A DNA stretch of 64,000 nucleotides from Fallopia convolvulus (GCA_964016875.1 OZ024730.1:28993295-29057294), one strand, 5' to 3'. Counted from the first letter of the stretch, positions 18,923 through 32,415 are shown. The notes: generated by a model not told the origin, from the sequence alone. Made by a program: numbers and translations.

Positions 18923-21471
18923 GAACCTAGAAACCGTTCGGCACTACAAAATGCACGTTCGGCACTACAAAATCAAGAACGATCGGATAAAAAAATTAAT
19001 TCAAACAAAGATACCGAATGCCATATCTAGGAGTGAAATTTACATGGACATTTAATCGAACAATTGGCACGCAAGGTGAGATCTCAAGCCCATTTTTTAA
19101 AGGAAAAAAGAGAAAAAACAAGTGAACTTTAAATATATCTAGGCATAAGCATTAAAAATGAGTATAGTATCAAGCCAATAAGCACATTCTACATGACAAA
19201 ATCAAGATTGATCGAATAAAATCATAAATTCAAAACTAGAAACCGAATGTCACATTTAGGAGAGACATTTACATGGACATTTCATCGAACACTTGGTGTG
19301 CAATGTTAGATCACAAGTCAATTTTTAAAGGCAAAAGGGGAAAAAACAAGTGAACTTTAAAGAAATCTAGGCATAAGCATAAATAATGAGGATAGTATCA
19401 AACCACAAAGCACGTTTTGCACTACAAAATCAAGACCGATTGGATAAAAGAATAAATTTAAACATAGATACCGAATGCCATATTTAGGAGTGACATTTAC
19501 ATGGACATTTCATCGAACACTTGGCGTGCAATGTTAGATCACAAGTCAATTTTTAAAGAGAAAAGGAGAAAAAACAAGTGAACTTTAAAGACATCTAGGT
19601 ATAAGCATTAAAAATGAGGATAGTATCAAGCGAATAAGCACATTCTGCACTACAAAATCAAGACCGATCAAATGAAAACAAAAATTCGAACCTAGAAATC
19701 GAATCCACATTTAGGAATGACATTTACATTGACATTTCATCGAACAGTTGGCGTGCAATGTTAGATCACAAGTCAATTTTTAAAGGCAAAAGGAGAAAAA
19801 ACAAGTGAATATTAAAGACATCTAGGCATAAGCATAAAGAATGAGTATAGTATCAAGCCAATAAGCACGTTCTGCACTCAAAATCAAGACCGATTGGATA
19901 AAAGTGTAAATTCAAACATAGATACCGAAAGCCATATTTAGGAGTGACATTTACATTTACATTCGAACCAAGAAACCGAATGCCACATTTAGGAGTGACA
20001 TTTACATGGACATTTCATCGAACACATGGCGTGCAATGTTAGATCACAAGTCAATTTTTAAAGGAAAAAAGAGAAAAAACAAGTGAACTTTAAAGATATC
20101 TAGGCATAAGTATAAACAATGAGGATAGTATCAAGCCAATAAGCACATTCTACACTACAAAATCAAGATCGATCGAATAAATGCATAAATTCGAACCTAT
20201 GAACCGAATGTCACATTTAGGAGTGAAATTTACATTGACGTTTCATTGAACACTTGGCGTGCAATGTTAGCTCACAAGTTAATTTCAAAAGCCAAAAAGA
20301 GAAAAAACAAGTGAACTTTAAAGACATCTAGGCATAAGCATAAAGAATAAGGATAGTATCCAGCCAATAAGCACATTCTGTAATACAAAATCAAGACCGA
20401 TCAAATAAAAGCATGAATTTGAACCTAGAAACCGAATGCCACATTTAGGAGTGACATTTACATGGACATTTCATCGAACACATGGCGTGCAATGTTAGCT
20501 CACAAGTCAATTTTTAAAGGCAAAAGGAGAAAAAACAAGTGAACTTTAAAGAAATCTAGACATAAGCATAAAGAATGAGGATAGTGTCAAGCCAATAAGC
20601 ACGTTCTGCATGAAGACCGATCGAATAAAAGCATAAATTCATACAGAGATATTGAATGCAATATTGAGGAGTAATATTTGCATGGACATTTCATCAAACA
20701 TTTGACATGCAATGTTTGATCTCAAGTCAAATTTTTAAAGGAAAAAGGAGAAAAAAACAAGTCAACTTTAAAGACATCTAGGCATAAGCATAAAGAATAA
20801 GGATTGTATCTAGCCAATATGCACTTTCTACACTACAAAATCAAGACCGATCGGATAAAAAAATTAATTCAAACAAAGATACCAAATGCCCTATCTAGGA
20901 GTGAAATTTACATGGACATATCATCGAACACTTGGCACGCAAGGTTAGATCTCAAGTCCATTTTTTAAAGGAAAAAAGAGAAAAAACAAGTGAACTTTAA
21001 ATATATCTAGGCATAAGCATTAAAAATGAGTATATTATCAAGCCAATAAGCACATTCTACACTATAAAATCAAGATTGATCGAATAAAAGCATAAATTCG
21101 AACCTAGAAACCGAATGCCACATTTAATAGTGACATTTACATGGACATTTCATCGAACACTTGGCGTGCAATGTTAGATCACATGTCAATTTTTAAAGGC
21201 AAAAGGAGAAAAAAACAAGTGAACTTTAAAGACATCTAGGCATAAGCATAAAGAGTGAGGATAGTATCAAACCAATAAGCACGTTTTGCACTAAAAAATC
21301 AAGACCGATTGGATAAAAGAGTAAATTCAAACATAGATACCGAAAGCCATATTTAGGAGTGACATTTACATGGACATTTCATCGAATATTTGGCATGCAA
21401 TGTTAGATCTCAACTCAATTTTTTAAAGGAAATAGGAGAAAAAATAAGTGAACTTTAAAGACATCTAGGCA
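18923..21471 (+). repeat. 226-bp satellite array, block 3
   Basis: About eleven monomers starting with the GAACC duplication. The first monomer is disturbed: TTCGGCACTACAAAAT occurs twice within about 25 bp (18944 and 18957 region). Many monomers here belong to a third variant type with GATCGGATAAAA, AACATAGATACCGAA and GCCATATTTAGG. Near 19950 another partial monomer joins ACATTTACATTTACATTCG. Confidence 0.96.
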
Positions 21472-21499
21472 CACTACTACAATTCAAGCCTGTTGTGAC

Positions 21500-21625
21500 G
21501 GGTCATGGCGGCGGTTCAAGAAATGTGGCGGTTTTGCCAGCGGTTAAAGATATGCTAGCGGTTTATGGTGGCGGTTTAAGTTATGGTGGCGGTTTTTTGG
21601 TCTTATAGGGGCGGTTTTGAGCCTT
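21500..21625. repeat. Left subterminal GGCGGTT repeats of the second CACTA element
   Basis: About seven copies of a G/AGCGGTT word (GGCGGCGGTTC, TGGCGGTTTTG, CAGCGGTTAAA, TAGCGGTTTAT, GGCGGTTTAAG, GGCGGTTTTTT, GGCGGTTTTGA) in one orientation. They are likely transposase-binding repeats by analogy with other CACTA elements. Confidence 0.88.
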
Positions 21626-22205
21626 TTTATTTTTGGCGGCCCACTCCATGAATACACGCGGGCGAGCGAAATTTTGAGCGAAAAAATTGGCGGCCCACTA
21701 CATGTATTCACCAGTAGAGTTCTTTCCACAGAATTGAACGCTCTGGAAACACAAATTTAGGGCAAACACGTACCATCGCTCTGGAAATTAGGTTGCGATT
21801 CATACACGAACAGGTAGCTAGGGCACATAGAAATTTGGTTCTTATTTCGATCGAAAACAGCAAAAGAGCTTGAAGGAGAATTGATTTCAATGGGTTAGGA
21901 GTATCGACGGGTTAGTGCTTTGGAAGGGAAATTTGTTGGAGGTAATTCGGTGAAGCTTAATTAGCTGAATTTCTTTTTGCGTTATTCTCAATTTTGGCTA
22001 TGAACTGATTAGGGTTGTTGAATTTCTGCCATTTGAACCTTTGCGGTGCAAATTGATTAAACATGTAATGAAATTAGGGTTTTTGGAGTTCGTACCTTGT
22101 TCAATTCAATCACTTTGTTGCTCTGCAAATCTCTGCTGCGATTTTTTTTCAAGTCGTTCAAAATCTCATGCTACATTTTTTAATTTGTGGTTTTGGAATT
22201 TGCAG

Positions 22206-22278
22206 TGGGAAGATATAGGTCTTGGAAATACGTTCCTCTAATTAACCCCGGCGGTCGTGGTGCTTTTGGAATCGTCTG
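22206..22278 (+). pseudogene. Possible captured MAP kinase fragment (glycine-rich loop)
   Basis: The frame through 22224-22278 encodes KYVPLINPGGRGAFGIV, ending just before a GT. Plant MAP kinases have KYVPP, I, P and then the nucleotide-binding GRGAYGIVC at the same spacing, so this looks like the start of the kinase N-lobe. Only this piece is present. Several substitutions and the short length keep confidence moderate. It lies in the second CACTA element upstream of the LON2 fragment and in the same orientation. Confidence 0.5.
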
Positions 22279-24802
22279 GTTTGTTCTCCTCTCCTCTTCT
22301 TCCAATTTCTCATGATCCTTCTAGCTGTCTCATGAACTAGTTGTTATTCTGCTTTAATTTGATTAGAAATTTGTACTTAGGTTTTCGATTGCAATGTTCT
22401 TTTGTGTGGAGTGAAAATGTTATAGACACCAAACTGGACTCAAACAAATGAGCAATTCCAATCTAACACATGGGTAACGGGTTGGAGCCTGGAGAATGTA
22501 TATAATCTGTTGGGGCCCTGATCACCAGAATATCTGTTTCATTGCTGACTTGCTGTACTAATTAGAGCTTACAAATATTCTTTTTTTTTTGTTTATTTTT
22601 CTAAAAATTCTTCTCAAAATTATTGGAAAGAATGGTCTAATTATGGTCGAATTAGTACAGCAATGGAATAGATAAATTATGGTCTAATTAGTAAAGCAAC
22701 GGAGTTGATATTTGTTCCATTTGGGTCAAAATTCTTTTTTTTTGGTTTGTTGGAGTGATAAAATTGATTTAAGGAGGTTAAGAATCCACTTTTGAAGGTA
22801 AATTATGGTCTTAGTGAACACACAAAGTAAAGTTCCCAAATCTTGCTACAGTTTCATTTGTTCAAAAAGCAATAAAAAATTGGCTACGTAGCAAGAGATA
22901 AAAGCCATATAAATGCACTGAGAGTTCATTGTTTCCACATTCATTACCTAGTACCTATTTAAGTATTTAGACAAGAGTTGTTCAGCTTTTATCAATATCC
23001 AACAATTTTTATCATGTTTTTGTACTTAAATCTAATAGACAATACCCAAGTGATCTTTTAATGTACTGCTCTCATCTTTCTTCTACAACTGCATTGAGAG
23101 GTAGCACTCTTGCATAATATCCCTTCAATTTTACCTTTTTTTAGGAACAGACGGTTGAGCTTTTAATTTATCCTCTTGCAAACAGCAAGTACTACTCTAT
23201 GTTTCTAAAGACTAACGTGTAAGTAAGCTTCTACAGGATCTTCATTTTACTTCTTCCATCTTTCCTCTATAGCTTGGGCATTTGAATTTCATCAAAGCTG
23301 GTAGCTTTTGAATCTCATCAAAGGTAGTACCTTTTTCATTGTTTCCTCTTGTACTTGCAATTCATTGTCTGTGTTTTGCTTCTAATCAAAGATTTTGTCT
23401 TTTTGTTGAGTTATATGTGCTCAACTTTCAAGCTTTCTTATCCTCCTTCAACTTCAAACCTTGTTTCTTTCTCACAGGTAAATCCTCCATCCTTTTCTGT
23501 TTAAGTGTTGGTTTTTTTCTATAATTAATGGCTTTTGCATTCTTCTCTAGCTCTCTCCTTGATTTGGTTCTTGCAATAGCTCTCTCCTTGTTCCTGCTTC
23601 TCATGAATTTCCTTGATAAATTGCACGTTTCTTCAATGCAAAGTGCAAATGATATAAAACTTGTTCAACTTTGTTTTGTAACAGCCACTTGAACTAGCAT
23701 TCCAGAAACAATAGTCAGATCTGATTAAAACAAGCCTCTTTACAACAAGTGTCCAAAAGCAAATGAAAACATCTAAGAACTGATGTAATGCAGGAACATT
23801 CTGGTTGTAATGCAGGAACATTCTAGGACTGAATTACTTTTTTGCTCTCTAAAATTTAATTATTATTTTGGTTGTAATGCAGGAACTTTCTGGTTTTGCT
23901 CTTCACAATTTGATGAGGTGGTTGATTTGAAATCTTTTCATGTGTTGTTGGTGCATGCTTTAAAGGTACGAGCCTGTTGGAAAAAGGAGGTTAATTTGAC
24001 ATTATTTTTATTGTTGGTGCATGGTTTAGAAAAAGGAGGCACTGCATGATTTGGGTGATCATAAGATTCAAGATTTTATGTGCTGTTGTTTAAAAAAAGG
24101 AGGTTAATTTTATGTGCTTGAGGTTTTAAACATTATCTAACAAAATTAGCCAGATGTGGATATCTATAAAAATAGGAAATTCTTGTTTGAGTTGACTAGT
24201 TCATAGTTTAATATGATTGGTGGAAACATTTACTTCCATTGTTGTTTGATTAGTATTGAACTTTTGTATTTTTTTGAAGGAAGTGTTTGTGAAAGAATTT
24301 ATTTATTAATTTTAATGCTAATCAATTGATGTCATGCTCACTTAATTTCTCAGATTTGAACTTCTGCTTGTAGATATCCGGCTTTCACTAAATTCCTCTA
24401 TTTCCTTATAGTGCACATATTCCTCTAATAGAGTTTACTTACTGATTTTCTAATTCCTTGAATTCCACTTCTGATTAAGGACAACAGTGTTGTGATTAGT
24501 ATTTATTTACCCTCTTATTATTGATGCATCATTGGCCTCTTTCTTTTCCCCATGATTCCATTTCCATAGAAGCAACAGTCTGATTTCAAACCAAAACAAC
24601 AAAACATGTCTTTGATTTCAAAAACTCATACTCGTACTGGTTTTCAGCTTTTACAGATTAGTCTTTTGACTTTTCTTCTAGAATATTCTCAAGTGGGAAA
24701 CCTATGCCCCTTTCATATATATCAATTCAACTATGCTAGTCTAGAAAATAAGGATTACTCTTTTTGAATCACCTACATTGTTGTCCTTGAAGGCTTGTGC
24801 AG
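22279..24802. other. AT-rich interior of the second CACTA element, nothing firmly recognised
   Basis: About 2.5 kb, rich in T runs and intron-like. Some local duplication is visible: TAATGCAGGAACATTCT occurs twice around 23787-23824 and a related copy near 23875, and AAAAAGGAGGTTAATTT occurs near 23982 and 24095. No protein motif was recognised on either strand. It may be introns of captured genes. Confidence 0.5.
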
Positions 24803-25829
24803 GTTTAATGTCCATGAACTTAGTACCAGAGGTCCTTATTACACTGCAAGAATTTCTCCTCTTGACATGACAAAATCTGGTAGGTCATTGGCTATCTAAT
24901 CTTGCACATCATGCAAAAATTTCATGCATAGTATGCCCCTAATACCTCTCTTTTTATTTAGAAATGGAGCAATGAGAGCACGATCCTGATTACATAGCAC
25001 TGACTCGCCAGTTTAAAGCCACAACCATGGAGCTTATATTTGTTCTTGAGTAGGTAAAGAATTGCATTTTCCGTTCTAAATTTGATAATTTATTTTCTAT
25101 TTGATCCAAAATTACCCGACTTTGGGTTTGGTAGTTGTTGACCCTAAATTTCTTTTAGATTGAAGTTGCAGGACAATCCATATATTTCTCTTTTCTTTTG
25201 CTATATCTTTACAACTTGCAAGCATTTACTTCTTTCTAGTCTTAGATCAGTTCAGATGAAGACTGGCTTGTTGTTGACATTTCACATTATTTGATTCTGT
25301 GTGTGGATGTCAGGTGGATGAGAGAGAGTCTTAGTGGCCTTTTTTTTTATCTTTGCTCTTGTAACTGGATAGAATTGTCAAGGACAAATCTGTTTTGATT
25401 GATGATGGGCACGATACGTTATCTGAATGTCTGATTTTATTACTTTATTTTCTTTAATGCTGACTAGAACCTTGTTTTCAATAGAAACAAAAAAACTGGA
25501 GGACAAAAAATCTCTTAGAAATTGTTCATGTTCACAAGTTGGTGGATATATTTGTTGCTAGCTTCGAGATAAGCTTTGAAGAGCAGCTGTGTATGTTAGA
25601 TTCTGTTCATATTAAAGAAAGGCTTTCAAAGGCAACTAAACTAGTTGACATGCATTTACAAGTACAGATTATATTCTATCATCTAAATTGACATTTTAAC
25701 GATTGATCATTTCCATTTTTCCCTATAATTTGATGGATGTATTTCTGTTTTCTTTGACAGTCAATTCATGTAACAGAGAAATCACACAGAAAGTTGGAAG
25801 CACAGCTTTCAAAATCACAATGAGAATTC
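24803..25829 (+). pseudogene. LON2: Captured fragment of a peroxisomal Lon protease 2 gene (N-terminal domain)
   Basis: Four exon blocks with splice-like borders encode consecutive parts of the LON2 substrate-binding domain. Block 24803-24879 has FNVHELSTRGPYYTARIS. Block 24962-25053 has EHDPDYIALTRQFKATTMEL. Block 25515-25661 has HKLVDIFVASFEISFEEQL, then MLDSV and LSKATKLVD. Block 25761-25829 has QLSKSQ. The first exon junction splits a codon correctly. Breaks: an in-frame TGA in block 2, a TAG where that exon should end in CAG, and two compensating indels in block 4. The ATPase and Ser-Lys protease domains are missing. LON2 is an ATP-dependent protease and chaperone of the peroxisome matrix. 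The fragment keeps introns, so DNA-level capture is implied. Confidence 0.85.
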
Positions 25830-26515
25830 CTACTACATCAGCATTCAGCAGGTTTGTCTCTGATGAAACTGAGGTCATCATTGGACATTATACTTTTGGT
25901 TTTATCATCAGTCGTGAAAGAAACATGTGACATGGTTTTATAATATGCCATATGCCCATATACGAATGAAACTAGCTATCAACATTTCTCTTTGAATCTT
26001 ATTACTTCATATATAATATCTTTTTCTAATATCGATTCTTTTGGAGATGTAAAGTTAGGGATGCAATTGGGTTTTACTTGCTTGGTCTTGTGAGGTACCA
26101 CTATTTAATTGTAGCATTATATGGATATATCTATTGTAGCTCATTCATTTAATTTTGCAGGTTGATGCTTTTGGTTTGATGAAGATTGGATAGGATGTGC
26201 ATTATGTGCAAACATATTTTGTGTTAGGTTTTTAATTTGAAACATATCGATTTTTTGTTAGAATATTTCTTTCAAATTTGGGTACTAGATATGCTTGTTT
26301 TTGGCATTGAAGTGGCTTGCTTTTAAATTGGCTTGTGAAGTTGTGAACATGAATGTACTTGATGAATTTGTGTAATTAATGATGCATGTTTTAATTAAAG
26401 TATGCTATTTTAATCTTATAGAGATTTATAGTTGTGTCTCTGTACATGTTATAATATATAATTTAATTTTTATAGATATTAGAAAATAATAAGATGTCAA
26501 ATTAATAATGAAATA
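25830..26515. other. Interior of the second CACTA element right of the LON2 fragment
   Basis: AT-rich, no recognised gene. It includes GCAGGTTGATGCTTTTGG-type sequence and an AT-rich tail around 26400-26520. Confidence 0.45.
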
Positions 26516-26519
26516 TTAA

Positions 26520-26950
26520 TAATAAAACCGCCACAATAGCATATGAAATTCATCCACCTTGCATAAAAACCGCTGCAAAAGTCCTCTAACAAGTGCTAGA
26601 ATAGATTGATGACCGCTGCAGTAGCTCAAAAAACCGACTCCATTGCTCATAAAACCGCTGCTATTAGGCCTTATAACCACCGCAATAGAATGATAACCGC
26701 CGCAATAGCTCAAATAACCGCAATAATAAACTGAGGTGAAAACAGCCCCCATAGGCTCTACTGCAGCGGTTGTAAAATTCTACTGCAGCGGCTGCATGTG
26801 TTGACTTGTAACCGCCGCCTTAGCTTTAAAAAACCGCCACATTAGACCTAAAGCAACGCCAACAGATACAACGGTTGATAAACCGCCCCCTTAGCCATTT
26901 GGTGGCGTTTTAGACCGTATTGTAGCGGTTTTTGACCGCCACTAAAAGCC
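26520..26950. repeat. Right subterminal AACCGC repeats of the second CACTA element
   Basis: About fifteen AACCGC or GCGGTT words. The first half is in AACCGC orientation (AAACCGCCACAATAG, AAAACCGCTGC, ATAACCGCCGCAATAG); mixed orientation begins after about 26760. It is longer than the left subterminal region. An open minus-strand frame here (26516-26752) is a by-product of repetition. Confidence 0.88.
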
Positions 26951-26965
26951 TTTATTGTAGTAGTG

Positions 26966-29900
26966 GCATAAGCATAAAGAATAAGGGTATTATCAATCCA
27001 ATAAGCACATTCTGCACTACAAAATCAAGACCAATCGAATAAAAGTATAACTTCAAACCAAGAAACCGAATCCACAATTAGGAGTGCCATTTACATGGAC
27101 TTTTCATCAAACACTTCGCGCACAATGTTAGATCAAAGTCAATTTAAAGGCAAAAGGACAAAAAGCAAGTGAACTTTAAATATATCTATGCATAAGCATA
27201 AAAAATGACGATAGTATCAAGCCAATAAGCACATTCTGCACTATTAAATCAAGACTTGATCGAATAAAAAATAACTTAAAATCTAGAAACCGAATCCACA
27301 TTTACGAGTGACATTTGGCGTGCAATGTTAGCTCACAAGTTAATTTCAAAAGCCAAATAGAGAAAAAACAAGTGAACTTTAAAGACATCTAGGCATAAAC
27401 ATAAAGAATAAGGATACTATCCAGCCAGTAAGCACATTCTGTACTACAAAATCAAGACCGATCAAATAGAAGCATGAATTTGAACCTAGAAACCGAATAC
27501 CACATTTAAGAGTGACATTTACATGGACATTTCATCAAACACATGGCGTGCAATGTTAGATCACAAGTTAATTTTTAAAGGCAAAAGGAGAAAAAACAAG
27601 TGAACTTTAGAGAAATCAAGGCATAAGCATAAAGAATAAGGATAGTATCAAGCCAATAAGCACGTTTTGCACTACAACATCAAGACCGATCGAATAAAAG
27701 CATAAATCCAAACAGAGATACTGAATGCAATATTTAGGAGTGATATTTGCATGGACAATTCATCGAACATTTGACATGCAAAGTTACATCTCAAGTCAAT
27801 TTTCTTAAGAAAAAAGGAGAAAAAAACAAGTGAACTTTAAAGACATCTAGACATAAGCATAAAGTAAGGATTGCATCTATCCAATATGCACGTTCTGCAA
27901 TACAAAATCAAGACCGATCGGATAAAAAAATTAATTCAAACAAAGATACCGAATGCCGTATCTAGGAGTGAAATTTACATGGATATTTTATCGAACACTT
28001 GGCATGCAAGGTTAGATCACAAGTCAATTTTTAAAACAAAATGAGAAAAAACAAGTGATTAAAGACATCTAGGCATAAGCATAAAGAATGAGGATAGTAT
28101 CAAACCAATAAGCACGTTCTGCACTACAAAATCAAGAATGATCGAATAAAAGCATAAATTCGAACCTAGAAACCGAATGCCACGTTTAGGAGTGACATTT
28201 ACATGGACATTTCATCGAACACTTAGCGTGCAATGTTAGATCACAAGTCAATTTTTAAAGGAAAAAGGAGAAAAAACAAGTGAACTTTAACGATATCTAG
28301 GCATAAGCATAAAGAATGAGGATAGTATCAAGCCAATAAGCACATTCTACACTACAAAATCAAGATCGATCGAATAAAAGCATAGATTCGAACCTAGAAA
28401 CCGAATGTCACATTTAGGAGTGACATTTACATTGACATTTCATCGAACAATTGGTGTGGAATTGGTAGATCACAAGTCATCTAGGCATAAGCATAAAGAA
28501 TAAGGATAGTATCAAGCCAATAAGCACATTATGTACCACAAAATCAAGACCGATCAAATAAAAGCATGAATTTGAACCTAGAAACCGAATGCAACATTTA
28601 GGAGTGACATTTACATGGACATTTCATCGACTACATGACATGGAATTGGTGGATCACAAGTCAATTTTTATAGGCAAAAGGAGAAAAAACAAGTGAACTT
28701 TATAGAAATGTAGGCATAAGCATAAATAATGAGGATAGTATCAAGCCAATAAGCACGTTCTGCACTATAAGATCAAGACCGATCAGATAAAAGAATAAAT
28801 TCAAACATAGATACCGAATGCCATATTTAGGAGTGACATGTACATGGACATTTCATCTACACTTGGCGTGCAATGTTAGATCTCAAGTCAATTTTTAAAG
28901 AGAAAAGGAGAAAAAACAAGCGAACTTTAAAGACATCTAGGAATAACCTTTAAAAATGAGGATAGTATCAAGCGAATAAGCACATTCTGCACTACAAAAT
29001 CAAGACCGATTGAATAAAAGTATAAATTCGAACGTAGAAATCGAATCCACATTTAGGAGTGACATTTACATTGATATTTCATCGAACACTTAGCGTGGAA
29101 TGTTAGATCACAAATCAATTTTTAATGGCAAAAGGAGAAAAAACAAGTGAACTTTAAAGATATCTAGGCATAACCATAAAGAATGAGGATAGTATCAAGC
29201 CAATAAGCACATTCTGCACTACAAAATCAAGACCGATTGGATAAAAGAGTAAATTCAAACATAGATACCGAAAGCCATATTTAGGAGTGACATTTACATG
29301 GACATTTCATCAAACATTTGGCATGCAATGTTAGATCTCAACTCTATTTTTTAAAGGAAAAAGGAGAAAAAACAAGTAAACTTTGAAGACATCTAGGCAT
29401 AAGCATAAAGAATATGGATTGTATCCAGCCAATAAGAACGTTCAGCACTACAAAATCAAGACCGATTGGATAAAAAAATAAATTCAAACAAAGATACCGA
29501 ATGCCATATCTAGGAGTGACATTTACATGGACATTTCATCGAACACTTGGTATGCAAGGTTAGATCTCAACTCCATATTTTAAAGGAAAACCGAGAAAAA
29601 ACAAGTCAACTTTAAATATATCTAGGCATAAGCATTAAAAATGAGGATAATGTCAAGCCAAAAAGCACATTCTGCACTACAAAATCAAGAATGATCGAAT
29701 AAATGCATAAATTTGAACCTAGAAACCGAATTCCACATTTAGGAGTGACATTTACATGGACATTTCATCGAACACATGGCGTGCAATGTTAGATCACAAG
29801 TCAATTTTTAAAGGCAAAAGGAGAAAAAACAAGTGAACTTTAAAGAAATCTAGACATAAGCATAAATAATGAGGATAGTATCAAGCCAATAAGCACGTTC

Positions 29901-31353
29901 TGCATGAAGACCGATCGAATAAAAGCATAAATTCAAACAGAGATATTGAGTGCAATATTGAGGAGTAACATTTGCATGGACATTTCATCGAACATTTGAC
30001 ATGCAATGTTTGATCACAAGTCAAGGAAAAAGGAGAAAAAACAAGTGAACTTTAAAGATATCTAGGCATAAGCATAAACAATGAGGATAGTATCAAGCCA
30101 ATAAGCACATTCTACACTACAAAATCAAGATCGATAGAATAAAAGCATAAATTTGAACCTAGAAACCGAATTCCACATTTAGGAGTGACATTTACATTGA
30201 CGTTTCATCGAACACTTGACGTGCAATGTTAGCTCACAAGTTTATTTCAAAAGCCAAAAAGAGAAAAACAATGTGAACTTTAAAGACATATAGGCATTAG
30301 CATAAAGAATAAGGATTGTATCCAGCCAATAAGCACATTTTGTACTTCAAAATCAAGACCGGTCAAATAAAAGCATGAATTTGAACCTAGAAACCGAATA
30401 CCACATCGAGTGACATTTACATGGACATTTCATCGAACATATGGCGTGCAATGTTAGATCACAAGTCAATTTTTAAAGGCAAAAGGAGAAAAAACAAGTG
30501 AACTTTAAAGAAATCTAGGCATAAGCACAAAGAGTGAGGATAGTATCAAGCCAATAAGCACGTTCTGCACTACAACATCAAGACCGATCGAATAAAAGCA
30601 TAAATTCAAACAGAGATACTGAATGCAATATTTAGGAGTGACATTTGCATGGACATTTCATCGAACATTTGACATGCAATGTTAGATCTCAAGTCAATTT
30701 TTTAAAGGAAAACGGAGAAAAAAACAAGTGAAGTTTAAAGACATCTAGGTATAAGCATTAAGAATAAGGATTGTATCTAGCCAATATGCACGTTCTGCAT
30801 TACAAAATCAAGATCGATCGGATAAAGAAATTAAATCAAACAAAGATACCGAATGCCATATCTAGGAGTGAAATTTACATGGACATTTCATCGAACACTT
30901 GACATGCATGGTTAGATCTCAAGTCCATTTTTTAAACGAAAAAAGAAAAAAACAAGTGAACTTTAAATATATCTAGGCATAAGCATTAAAAATGAGTATA
31001 GTATCAAGCCAATAAGCACATTCTACACTACAAAATCAAGACTGATCGAATAAAAGCATAAATTCGAACCTAGAAACGGAATCCACATTTAGAAGTGACA
31101 TTTACATGGACATTTCATCGAACACTTGGCGTGCAATGCTAGATCAAAAGTCTATTTTTAAAGGCAAAAGGAGAAAAAACAAGTGAACTTTAAAGAAATC
31201 TAGGCATGAGCAAAAAAATTGAGGATAGTATGAAGCCAATAAGCACGTTCTGCACTACAAAATCAAGACCGATCGGATAAAAGAACAAATTTAAACATAG
31301 ATACCGAATGCCATATTTAGGAGTGACATTTACATGGACATTTTATCGAACAC
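26966..31353 (+). repeat. 226-bp satellite array, block 4
   Basis: About 19-20 monomers beginning with the GCA duplication of the CACTA element and ending at CGAACAC before the copia element. Several truncated monomers are present, for example at 27308-27315 (GAGTGACATTTGGCG, where the TTTACATGG...CACTT part is missing), near 28476 and near 30023. Confidence 0.96.
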
Positions 31354-32413
31354 TGTTGGGACGTTGTAAGGACCTCTGGTTCTAAACAACGGATAAACGA
31401 TGCCATTCTCCGAGTGTTGATAATGACAAACACCATGAGGAACTAATGTGGTTTGTTCGAGTATTTCTAAGGAACGCATGTATAGCCAAGAACTCCCATG
31501 AATGACCAAAAGACACAGAAACTCACAATGCAGAGTTTCCATCAAGGGAACTCTGAAGAGGAAAGTTCCCATGAAATGGGAACTCCTAGGAATGATCAAG
31601 AGAACACAGGTTTACACGATGAAGAGTTTCCATCAAAGGAACTCTGAAGAAGTCAGTTCCCAAAACATGGGAACTCACATGTGAGGACAACGACCGTTCA
31701 GCGCAGATCGCGGGATTCTGTCTTAGACAGTCCAAAGGAACAGTCTGAGGATCAGACTACCACGAATGATCCAACGGTCCGATTGATTCAAGAAGTTGAC
31801 CTAGTGAAACCAAAGTAACATGTGAAGAAAGTACAACTTGGGCATCAAGCAAAGGGCATTTTGGACACAAATGAAAGATGTGATTGCCTAAGCACACCTG
31901 GACTATAAAGCCAAATGAATAGTACTCGGATTGAGTACTTCTCCCAAAACTCACAAATACCCATACCAGAGAAAAGAGAAAGAAGAAGAAGGGAAGTCCC
32001 CGACGGTGAGTGTTTGATCTCGACGACGGTGAAGCCGAAGTTCCCAGGGGCAAGGCAACTGAGAAGTCGATGTAAGGTTTGAGTTACTTGTGTTTTGTTG
32101 TTGTTAGCTTAGGAACTCAGTTGAGAGGATTCATTAGTGTTGCTAGTGTTAGGTAGAACTCGTAGGAACAAAGAAGTTTGAATCCGACTGTTGTAACTAA
32201 GGAACAAAGCAATTAATATAAGTAAGTCATTCAAAATCCTCCAAGCGGAGGTAGAGGTTTACCCATACAACTAGTTGGTTGTAGTGGGGCTCCTCTATAA
32301 GGGAACTGGGTTCTTTATAGTTTTTAATACTTGCGTTTATTTTACTTCCGCTGCCTTGGGAACAACTTAACAGCCAATTCCCAAGCTCTTTGCTAACGGT
32401 TTACGATCCAACA
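31354..32413 (+). repeat. 5' LTR of the copia element
   Basis: 1060 bp, starts TGTTGGGACG and ends GATCCAACA. Contains repeated GGGAACTC and AGTTCCC words, a duplicated GAAGAGTTTCCATCAA segment, and a TATA region. It matches 41874-42529 over its first 655 bp and matches the solo LTR at 13727-14805 over most of the rest. Confidence 0.93.
31903..31910 (+). promoter_or_regulatory. Probable TATA box of the copia 5' LTR
   Basis: CTATAAAG in the context GGACTATAAAGCCAAATG, conserved in all three LTR copies of this family (also 14203 and 42424). Confidence 0.55.
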
Positions 32414-32415
32414 AT

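Larger units (their letters stand above)
21472..26965. mobile_element. Second non-autonomous CACTA element carrying host gene fragments
   Basis: The left end CACTACTACAAT and the right end ATTGTAGTAGTG are perfect inverted copies. The 3-bp duplication GCA lies at 21469-21471 and 26966-26968, and removing the element restores CTAGGCATAAGC of the satellite. Both subterminal regions are dense in GCGGTT/AACCGC words. The 5494-bp interior has no transposase frame. It contains exon pieces of LON2 and, less surely, a MAP kinase, both on the + strand, surrounded by AT-rich intron-like sequence. Its terminal and subterminal sequences differ from those of the element at 1075, so it is another family. 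Confidence 0.95.

Noticed and set aside
18934..18970. Short duplicated TTCGGCACTACAAAAT as a separate mobile element footprint
   Set aside because: It is only about 13 bp apart in two copies next to the LTR and is more simply local slippage in the monomer after the insertion.
1917..25829. Captured fragments as functional host genes
   Set aside because: Each is partial, lies inside a CACTA element, lacks catalytic or core domains, and some have stops or shifted frames.
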